Shown here: piece by piece, positions 4,853 through 10,773 of the stretch | Layout of the letters: every line of letters begins with the position of its first letter | Position numbering within the stretch: the stretch's first letter is position 1 | Origin: Candidatus Latescibacterota bacterium | GTDB lineage: Bacteria; Latescibacterota; UBA2968; GCA-2709665 | Reading direction: 5' to 3' | Length of the DNA stretch: 10,773 nt | Assembly (NCBI GenBank): GCA_012271065.1 | Contig: JAAXHE010000099.1 | Span: 1 to 10,773, forward strand | Made by a program: the position numbers and the translations under genes | Notes under the pieces: model-generated | The model's database searches: none | The model's input: the letters and a program-made list of their open reading frames with translations, nothing else | Told to the model about the DNA's origin: nothing

Positions 4853-7246
4853 TCATTCGTGGCGCAAAGCTTCTATGGGATTGGCGCTTGAGGCTCTAAA
4901 GCACTGGAATCCGACAACCAGCAGCGTGCCAAGAACAGATCCCAATGCCGTGACAAGAAAGGGGAACAGGCCCATGTTTGCGCGATAGGCGAAGTCCTGC
5001 AGCCAGTCTTGCATAATGACATAAGCGAAAGGCCATGCGATGAGGTTGGCGAGGAGTACCAGCTTTGTGAATTCGGCGCCCAGCAGGATCGCGATTTTGC
5101 CGATGGATGCGCCGAAGACTTTGCGGATGCCAATCTCCTTGCGGCGGCGCTCGCACGTGTGGGCGGCAAGACCAAGCAGGCCGATCGATGCAATGAGAAA
5201 CGAGACTCCGAATCCAACGGTAAATATACGCTGGAATCGCAGGTATTTTCCGTAATTGACCTCCAGCCGATCATCGAGAAACGCATACATGAATGGACGA
5301 ACCGGGATATAGGTCTTCCAGATTTCTTCGAGGCCCTGCATGATTTCGCTTATTTTTCCGGCGGCGAGTCGCAAGTTGACCACGCGAAAGGAACGCGGGC
5401 GCAAAACAAAGGCATTGGCGTGGAGTCTTTCGGTCAGCCGGCGCATGTGAAAGTCCTCTACAACGCCGATGATCCAGCCCTCATTATCGAGCAGTTTGAA
5501 CGGTTTTCCAACCGGATTTTCCAGGCCGAGTTTCTCCACCGCTGTCTCGTTCAGGATATAAGCACTCTCAAAATCACTCTGGATGTCAGCGGAAAAATTG
5601 CGCCCCGCAACGAGACTGACGCCGATCATGGGGAATAGATCTTCGTCAATGGCGTATTGCCGTATCTCAAAAGCAGCGCCCGATGGATCCACGACCATTT
5701 CTTTTCTGCTCGTCCAGCCTTCGCCTGGAAGGCTGGCAGATGCGGTTGCCGCGAGCACATCGGGGTGTTCGAGAAAGCGCTGTTTCACTTCGTTGTAAGT
5801 ATTCCTCAGCGACCCGTCGACGTCGAAGATGCGGAGCGCCAGGATGTTTTCTTTATTGAACCCCAGATCTTTCTTCAGGACATGGTCGAGCTGGACAAAG
5901 GCGACAAGCGCGACGTAAACGAGAAAAACGGAGACGGCAAACTGAAAGATCACAAAAACCCTGCGCGCTAATGATCCGCCGGACCCCGAGGCGGTCTGGC
6001 TGTGCAATGCGGCAATGGGGGAGACCCGGCTAAGAAAGAGGGCTGGATAGACGCCCGAGAACAGACCGACCAGAACCGTTGCAGCCAGGAGTACAACCGC
6101 CATGTGCGGCTCTAAGAATGCGGAGAGTGTATCCGTTTGTCCCACGATCTGTTGCCAGTAAGGCCGGGTTATGCCCGTGAGAATAAGGCACATGGGCAGT
6201 GCGAGAACGGTGAGCAGGACGGACTCGAGGAGGAATTGGAATGCCAACTGCCGCTGACCTGCACCAACGACCTTTCGCATACCCACTTCCCTGGCCCGAA
6301 GGGCCGCCCGCGCGGTAGAGAGATTGACGAAGTTGATACAGGCGACGAATAAGACGAGCATGCCAATGGACGCGACGGAGCGAACCGCCTTGAGATCGCC
6401 GGCGCCAATGCCGGTGCCCGGACCACTGATGCCTTCCGGGAAATCTTCACGCCCATGGAGACGCGTACGCAAGAGCGATTGAAGGCGATGGCTGGTTGTG
6501 TTTTCCGGGTTTTCTTCGGGTATCGCCAGCGCTCGCAATTTCCGTTCAGTTCGTTCCGGATCGGCATCCTTGCGCAGACGGACAAAGGTCTGTACCCACC
6601 GAAATGAGGTGCGGAGTTCCCAGTTGGACCAGGCATCCCGGACGCCTGCCGGCAGGGTTGCAGTTACAAAGTGGGGATTAAAATGCGTGTTGCGCGGCTG
6701 CTCTTCTATAATTCCAGTGACGATGTAATCGCCCCACTGGCCTTCGAGTACCTTGCCCATGGGGTCTTCCCCGGTCGGGAAGAATTCGGCAAGGGCTTCT
6801 TGCGAAAGGACCACGCCGCCCGGTTGCTTGAGCGCTTTGTGGAGATCGCCGCGCTTTAGTCTGATCCCCCAGAATGCGAGATAGTTGGGATCGGTATACC
6901 AGAACGCGCGGCGCTGTGCAAACTGTCGATATCGCACCCAACGATGGCCCGGACGGATGCGGTTGGCAGATTCGATTTCGGCGATGGATCCGATCAATTC
7001 GGGGGTGAGGGCAGCGTGAGCCTCGATCTGGAAATCCATTTTGTAGGGGGTGGTCAGTTGCCGCAATACCCGATACGTGCGTTCGGCCCCGGGGCGAAAC
7101 GCGTCGAAGCCGGTTTCGTGGGCGACGTAGAGCCACGTCAGGAGCATGCACGCGAGACCAACGCTCAGGCCGAGGAGATTGGCCAGAGTGTACGTGCGAT
7201 GGCGAATAATGTGCCGGATGGCGACTGTGAGAACGTTGCGTAGAAT
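4853..7246 (-). CDS. FtsX/MacB-type ABC transporter permease, second of a tandem pair
   Basis: This is an inner-membrane permease of the MacB_PCD-FtsX family, 797 residues if read from the ATT at 7246-7244 and 764 from the first ATG at 7147. Predicted membrane segments lie near residues 20-41, 288-311, 338-359, 381-405, 430-450, 673-695, 723-745 and 760-783. Two periplasmic MacB_PCD-like domains fill the gaps at about 45-285 and 455-670. Family motifs are PRNTHFNPHF at 184-193, REVGMRKVVGA at 319-329, KEIGIRKVFGAS at 703-714 and the C-terminal ANPIEALRHE. I prefer the ATT start because the codons between 7246 and 7148 encode the conserved N-terminal helix (ILRNVLTVAIRH...) and half of segment 1. 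Starting at 7147 leaves only about eight hydrophobic residues. No ATG, GTG or TTG lies between the upstream TAA and 7147. No ATPase partner is in the window. Confidence 0.85.
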   Translation of the reverse strand: MLRNVLTVAIRHIIRHRTYTLANLLGLSVGLACMLLTWLYVAHETGFDAFRPGAERTYRVLRQLTTPYKMDFQIEAHAALTPELIGSIAEIESANRIRPGHRWVRYRQFAQRRAFWYTDPNYLAFWGIRLKRGDLHKALKQPGGVVLSQEALAEFFPTGEDPMGKVLEGQWGDYIVTGIIEEQPRNTHFNPHFVTATLPAGVRDAWSNWELRTSFRWVQTFVRLRKDADPERTERKLRALAIPEENPENTTSHRLQSLLRTRLHGREDFPEGISGPGTGIGAGDLKAVRSVASIGMLVLFVACINFVNLSTARAALRAREVGMRKVVGAGQRQLAFQFLLESVLLTVLALPMCLILTGITRPYWQQIVGQTDTLSAFLEPHMAVVLLAATVLVGLFSGVYPALFLSRVSPIAALHSQTASGSGGSLARRVFVIFQFAVSVFLVYVALVAFVQLDHVLKKDLGFNKENILALRIFDVDGSLRNTYNEVKQRFLEHPDVLAATASASLPGEGWTSRKEMVVDPSGAAFEIRQYAIDEDLFPMIGVSLVAGRNFSADIQSDFESAYILNETAVEKLGLENPVGKPFKLLDNEGWIIGVVEDFHMRRLTERLHANAFVLRPRSFRVVNLRLAAGKISEIMQGLEEIWKTYIPVRPFMYAFLDDRLEVNYGKYLRFQRIFTVGFGVSFLIASIGLLGLAAHTCERRRKEIGIRKVFGASIGKIAILLGAEFTKLVLLANLIAWPFAYVIMQDWLQDFAYRANMGLFPFLVTALGSVLGTLLVVGFQCFRASSANPIEALRHE

Positions 7247-7249
7247 GTC

Positions 7250-9625
7250 TTATTCCCGGCTCAAGACATCGACGGGGTTGGCACGGGCCGCGTTCCAGGC
7301 AAGATGAACCACCGTTCCGACGGCGATAAGGAGCGTGACCGCCACACTGAGAAGGAACGGCCAGACCGTGAGGTCGATCCGGTATGCAAAGTTCCGCAGC
7401 CAGTTCTGCGTCAACAGATAGGCAAACGGACACGCAGCCGCCCCGGCCAGGAGTGCGAGCATCGGAAATTCCCGGGCAACCCGCAACAGGAGATGACCCT
7501 CGGATGCCCCCATCACTTTTCGGATCGCAATCTCACGGGTGCGTCGCTCGGCCGCGAATGCCGCGAGCCCCACGGTACCCAGGCAGGCCAGAAGGACGGC
7601 GACAATGGCAGACCGGATGACCAGCGCGCCCTGCCGGGATTCATGGCTGTATTTCGAATCGACGTAGTCGTCGATGTAGAAGCTGTCGAATGGAATCGTG
7701 GGGACAAACTGAGCCCAGATCCGCATTATGTCCGATAGCGTTTCCTGTTCACGATCCTCCCTGATCTTCAGATGCAGATATTTCAGATTCGATCCCGCTG
7801 CCGATATCACCAGGGGGACCATGGGCTCTCTCAGCGAGCGTACGTGAAAGTCACGGGTCATCCCAACGACCTGCGCGGGTCGCCCATTCAGCAGGAGCGC
7901 CTGTCCGACGGGCCGGGTCCAGCCGAGTCGTTTCGCGGCTGTTTCGTTAATCAGTACCTCGGTTACGTCGTCCCAATCGGTTGTCCGTTCGGCGTAAGCC
8001 TGCGAGAAATTCCGTCCCGCCAGTATCGGAATATCATAGCAATCGAGAAATTCTTCATTGGCCCGAAACACCCGGGCTTCAAACTCGCGGTTCGGCGAAT
8101 CGACGGGAGATACGAATCGCCGTTTGGGCCAGCTATGCCCCGGCAGATCCAGGCTCGCCGCGGCCGCTATGATATCCGGATGGTCCGCAAACCGCTGTTT
8201 GACCGTATTGTATCGGCTGTTCAGCGGGAGCCGCTCGGCATCGGGTCCGAAGATCTTGACGACCACGACCCCTTTGCGGCTGAATCCCAGGTCCCTCGTC
8301 CGCACCAGGTCCATCTGCTGATAGACGACGAGCGTGGTCGCTATGAGGACGGTGGATGCCGCGAACTGCAGAATCACCAGGGCCCGGCGAACCCAGAGGT
8401 CCCTCGGGAGTCCGCCGCGCAGGCCCCTCAATATAGCCACTGGCTGCTGGGCGGACAGATAGAAACCGGGGTAGATTCCGGATACAAGGCCGGTAATTAT
8501 GGTAACGACGAGAATCCAATGAATCTGTTTGACGACGTTGAAGACAAGCGGCTTGCCCATCAGAGTCGCATACTGCGGCAGGAGCGCCTGCGTCAACCCG
8601 ATGGATACCGGCAGCGCGACAATGGTAAACAGAAGGGACTCACACAGGAATTGGCCGACCACGTATCGGCGGTGTGCGCCGGAGACCTTGCGAAGGGCGG
8701 TCTCGCGGGCGCGAAGGGCCGTCCGCGCGGTGGCCAGATTCATGAAGTTGATACACGCGATGATCAGGATGCCGAGACCGAGGACCGATAACGGATAGAG
8801 ATTGCGAACGTCGCCGTACAACATCCCCGAATCACCCTTGAAGCCCTCCAGGTCAATCCTGGAATAAAGGTGAATGCGCGGCATGGGTTGGAGCCGGTAC
8901 GTCGCGTGGCCGGATGCCGTGGGAAACCGGGCGGAAAGCGCCCGCTCGACCGCCGCCGGGTCCGCGCCCGGTTGCAGACGGATAAAGACCGGCGCCGACC
9001 GGATCGCCCAGTTGTCCGAAGTAAAGCGCGTGACGCTGTCGAACTCAAAGCGCGTATTGGTGGGAAGATCCTCCATTATCGCGATGACATTGAATGCCTG
9101 AACATGGGTCTCGCGCTGAACTTCCACTGTCCTTCCCACGGGCTCCACGGACCCGAAGAGCTTTTCGGCAAGGCTCCGCGTCAGCACGATAGACGCGTCC
9201 TCCCGCGAAAGCGAGGCGGCGTCTCCGCGAATGACGTCGAGCCCGAAAAAGCCCAGGGCGTCGCCTTCGACGGGACAGAGCCGCTGGCGAAATATCCGGC
9301 CTTCCGCGCGAAACCAGGAGCTGATCTGGCGGTATTGGACCACATCCTCCACCTGGGGATGGTCATTGCGCAAACTCACGGCGACTTTTGCCGGCAGCGC
9401 GCTCTGCCACCGGATGCGTCCGCGCTCGTCCATGTTCTTCCTCATGACGCGGTAGACGCGGTCTGCATGAGGACGAAATGCGTCATAGCTCATCTCGTAG
9501 CGGATAAACAGCAAGATGAGCATGGCACAGGTCAATCCGATCACCAGGCTGGCAACGCTGATTGCGGTGTAGGTCTTGTTCCGGACCGCGTTGCGAATCG
9601 CGACTGTAAGAATGTTGTGAAGAAT
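7250..9625 (-). CDS. FtsX/MacB-type ABC transporter permease, first of a tandem pair
   Basis: This is an inner-membrane permease of the same family and layout as its downstream neighbour, and probably an old tandem duplicate. It has 791 residues from the ATT at 9625-9623, or 764 from the first canonical start, GTG at 9544. Predicted membrane segments lie near 20-40, 278-299, 330-352, 368-390, 413-435, 668-691, 718-740 and 753-777, with MacB_PCD-like domains between the first two and between the fifth and sixth. Motifs are LPTNTRFEFD at 187-196, ETALRKVSGA at 308-317, EIAIRKVMGAS at 698-708 and a C-terminal ANPVDVLSRE. Codons upstream of 9544 encode the family N-terminus (ILHNILTVAIRN...). They contain no ATG, GTG or TTG back to an in-frame TAG at 9674-9676. 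GAGGT at 9632-9636 (- strand) lies six bases before the ATT. Such permeases often export lipids, peptides or drugs, or send mechanical signals. The substrate is unknown. Confidence 0.85.
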   Translation of the reverse strand: MLHNILTVAIRNAVRNKTYTAISVASLVIGLTCAMLILLFIRYEMSYDAFRPHADRVYRVMRKNMDERGRIRWQSALPAKVAVSLRNDHPQVEDVVQYRQISSWFRAEGRIFRQRLCPVEGDALGFFGLDVIRGDAASLSREDASIVLTRSLAEKLFGSVEPVGRTVEVQRETHVQAFNVIAIMEDLPTNTRFEFDSVTRFTSDNWAIRSAPVFIRLQPGADPAAVERALSARFPTASGHATYRLQPMPRIHLYSRIDLEGFKGDSGMLYGDVRNLYPLSVLGLGILIIACINFMNLATARTALRARETALRKVSGAHRRYVVGQFLCESLLFTIVALPVSIGLTQALLPQYATLMGKPLVFNVVKQIHWILVVTIITGLVSGIYPGFYLSAQQPVAILRGLRGGLPRDLWVRRALVILQFAASTVLIATTLVVYQQMDLVRTRDLGFSRKGVVVVKIFGPDAERLPLNSRYNTVKQRFADHPDIIAAAASLDLPGHSWPKRRFVSPVDSPNREFEARVFRANEEFLDCYDIPILAGRNFSQAYAERTTDWDDVTEVLINETAAKRLGWTRPVGQALLLNGRPAQVVGMTRDFHVRSLREPMVPLVISAAGSNLKYLHLKIREDREQETLSDIMRIWAQFVPTIPFDSFYIDDYVDSKYSHESRQGALVIRSAIVAVLLACLGTVGLAAFAAERRTREIAIRKVMGASEGHLLLRVAREFPMLALLAGAAACPFAYLLTQNWLRNFAYRIDLTVWPFLLSVAVTLLIAVGTVVHLAWNAARANPVDVLSRE

Positions 9626-9631
9626 CCTGGA

Positions 9632-9636
9632 ACCTC
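9632..9636 (-). promoter_or_regulatory. Possible ribosome binding site before an ATT start codon
   Basis: The - strand reads GAGGT, six bases before the ATT codon at 9625-9623 that heads the conserved permease N-terminus. Five bases is a weak match on its own. It matters because no ATG, GTG or TTG is available in that frame until inside the first membrane segment. Confidence 0.35.
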
Positions 9637-9673
9637 GTGTTCCGTCTCCGAGACGGGTCGCCTGGTCAGAACA

Positions 9674-9832
9674 CTAATGTCGTGCGTTCAGCGCCCGTTT
9701 TCGGAGTTCCTCGGCGGTCAGATTCTCCACGCGCGTGGCAATCCACCATGTGATGCCCTGGCTGTCCTTCACGCCGGCGTTCCGGTCCCCATAGAACTGG
9801 TCCGCGGGCTCCATCAGGGATTCCGCACCGGG
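9674..9832 (-). pseudogene. C-terminal remnant of a VOC (glyoxalase/PhnB-like) gene
   Basis: Read from about 9829 down to the TAG at 9674-9676, the - strand encodes GAESLMEPADQFYGDRNAGV, then KDSQGITWWIATRVENLT, then AEELRKRALNARH. This is the typical C-terminal third of PhnB-like VOC proteins (metal-dependent lyase or dioxygenase fold, usually about 140-150 residues). The upstream two thirds are missing: going further upstream the frame stays open but no longer resembles the family. No start with a ribosome site is present. An ATG at 9814 would give only a 46-residue fragment. The remnant sits between the small gene after uvrA and the first permease. A deletion probably removed the rest. Confidence 0.65.
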
Positions 9833-9837
9833 CCAAT

Positions 9838-10143
9838 CTATGATCCCCAAACATAGACTTTCTTGTAGTAGGCGATCTCGAATCCGTTGCGCTGGAGATT
9901 GCCCAACGAGGTCTTCAGCCTGGCAAGCGTTTCACTGCAGGCCGCCCGGCATCCGAAGAAAAACACGCCGTTCCGATTCGCCGATGGATACGGCAATGCA
10001 GCGGAAGGAGGATCCAGTGTGACGACGGCGGTATCGGAAGGCGCCTGAATGCACGAATCGAGCGGAGCGCAGTCGAGTTCCCTATGCCTGATCGCGATTA
10101 ATCGCCGCGCAATCTCATCCGGTTTCATCTCGGCGGGGAGCAC
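9838..10143 (-). CDS. Small protein of unknown function overlapping the end of uvrA
   Basis: I do not recognise this 101-residue protein. It is soluble with no signal peptide. It has four cysteines (25, 31, 65 and 69, the last two as CRAAC), an aromatic FFF patch at 61-63 and a C-terminal [14 protein letters not shown]. The GTG start at 10143 has GGAAGGG (- strand) at 10149-10155, five bases upstream. An alternative ATG at 10128 overlaps the uvrA stop as ATGA and would give 96 residues. Either way it should be translationally coupled to uvrA. Its codons look coding rather than random (mixed third positions, no rare runs). It ends right where the VOC remnant becomes recognisable, so it may also be a chimera created by the deletion there. 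Confidence 0.5.
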   Translation of the reverse strand: MLPAEMKPDEIARRLIAIRHRELDCAPLDSCIQAPSDTAVVTLDPPSAALPYPSANRNGVFFFGCRAACSETLARLKTSLGNLQRNGFEIAYYKKVYVWGS

Positions 10144-10773
10144 GAATTCCCTTCCAGTTGCGGCCTGAGAAACTGACCGGTATATGACTCGCCGACCGCG
10201 GCCACCGCCTCCGGCGGGCCGGTGGCAATGACGTCGCCTCCGTTGTGTCCGCCCTCGGGGCCCAGGTCGATCACATAGTCGGCGGTCTTGATCACGTCCA
10301 GGTGATGTTCGATGACCACAACGGTATGCCCGGCGTCGACGAGGCCGTTGAGCGCGTCGAGAAGCTTCTGGATATCCGCCAGGTGCAGTCCGGTGGTCGG
10401 CTCGTCCAGAATGTATAGATTGTGTTTGCCGCGTTTGATCTTGCCGAGTTCGCTGGCGAGTTTGATGCGCTGCGCCTCTCCGCCGGAGAGGATGGTGGCC
10501 GGGTGGCCGATTTTCAGATAGCCCAGGCCCAGGTTGTCGAGCACGGCCAGTTTGTGGGCAATGAGGTTGTTTCCATCAAAGAACGCGACACCCTCTTCAA
10601 CGGGCATGTTCAGGACGTCGGCAATCGTCTTGTCCCGGTAGGTGACCGCCAGGGTCTCGTCGTTGTAGCGTGCGCCCTTGCAGGTGGGACAGGGTGTGGA
10701 AACGTCGGGCATAAAGGCGAAACTCGTCTTGATCTCGCCTTCGCCGGCGCACTCCTCGCAGCGGCCCCCCTTG
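10125..10773 (-). CDS. uvrA: Excinuclease ABC subunit A, C-terminal part (cut by window edge)
   Basis: UvrA is the ATPase that finds bulky DNA lesions in nucleotide excision repair and loads UvrB. The visible part, about 215 residues, is the C-terminal nucleotide-binding domain. It has the zinc module CEEC near the edge and CPTC at 10691-10680, then [10 protein letters not shown], the ABC signature LSGGEAQ at 10490-10470, the Walker B segment [12 protein letters not shown], the H-loop [23 protein letters not shown], and a tail ending at TGA 10127-10125. The stretch between the two CxxC pairs reads [15 protein letters not shown] where Escherichia coli UvrA has an IKVEMHFLPD-type sequence. The H-loop has EHH rather than EHN. 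These differences hint at a divergent UvrA or a paralogue, not a defect: all core motifs are intact. The reading frame continues past 10773. Confidence 0.93.
   Translation of the reverse strand, partial: KGGRCEECAGEGEIKTSFAFMPDVSTPCPTCKGARYNDETLAVTYRDKTIADVLNMPVEEGVAFFDGNNLIAHKLAVLDNLGLGYLKIGHPATILSGGEAQRIKLASELGKIKRGKHNLYILDEPTTGLHLADIQKLLDALNGLVDAGHTVVVIEHHLDVIKTADYVIDLGPEGGHNGGDVIATGPPEAVAAVGESYTGQFLRPQLEGNSCSPPR

Noticed and set aside
6678..7433. 251-residue - strand frame across the junction of the two permeases
   Set aside because: It is out of frame with both well-supported permeases and is rich in Arg, Pro and His, as shadow frames of GC-rich DNA are.
7772..9856. Two + strand frames of 339 and 328 residues
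   Set aside because: They are antisense to the first permease and the VOC remnant, have biased low-complexity composition, and match no family I know.
1..10773. CRISPR array, tRNA, rRNA, intact insertion sequence or prophage genes
   Set aside because: I saw no regularly spaced repeats, no cloverleaf or ribosomal RNA signatures and no transposase or integrase motifs on either strand.

Overview
The window is bacterial DNA from a lineage I cannot name. It holds the end of a uvrA gene, two large FtsX/MacB-type permeases, a Uma2-family nuclease-like protein and an ankyrin-repeat protein. That mix is common in uncultured environmental phyla, but nothing here fixes the taxon. There are no rRNA, tRNA or CRISPR features and no intact insertion sequence.

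Left part (1-2400, + strand): a gene-free leader (1-488) carries several short repeats and a small hairpin followed by seven T residues. Next come three genes joined by 4-base overlaps (ATGA, then GTGA): a stand-alone acyl carrier protein, a small beta-sandwich protein resembling carbohydrate-binding-like modules, and a BtrH-type acyltransferase (BtrH_N cysteine-protease-like fold plus a DUF4872-like tail). In butirosin biosynthesis, BtrH moves an acyl group from a carrier protein to an aminoglycoside amine. The likely logic here is therefore carrier, acceptor- or glycan-binding partner, and transferase. I see no gene in the window that would charge the carrier. Sampled lines suggest a lower G+C here (about 52-55%) than to the right (about 65% in one sampled line), which would fit an acquired cassette.

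Right part (2479-10773, - strand): all genes point left and meet the cassette head-on across 78 bases. In transcription order they are the C-terminal third or less of UvrA (cut by the window edge), a 101-residue unknown protein overlapping its end, the C-terminal remnant of a VOC/PhnB-like gene, two tandem permeases of about 790-797 residues, a Uma2-family protein whose usual PD motif reads PN, and a 564-residue ankyrin-repeat protein.

The main candidates for something new are the three-gene acyl-transfer cassette and the start sites of the two permeases. Both permeases encode the family's conserved N-terminal helix upstream of any ATG, GTG or TTG. Both carry an ATT codon exactly where the initiator Met is expected, and the second follows the first in the same frame after a single TAA.
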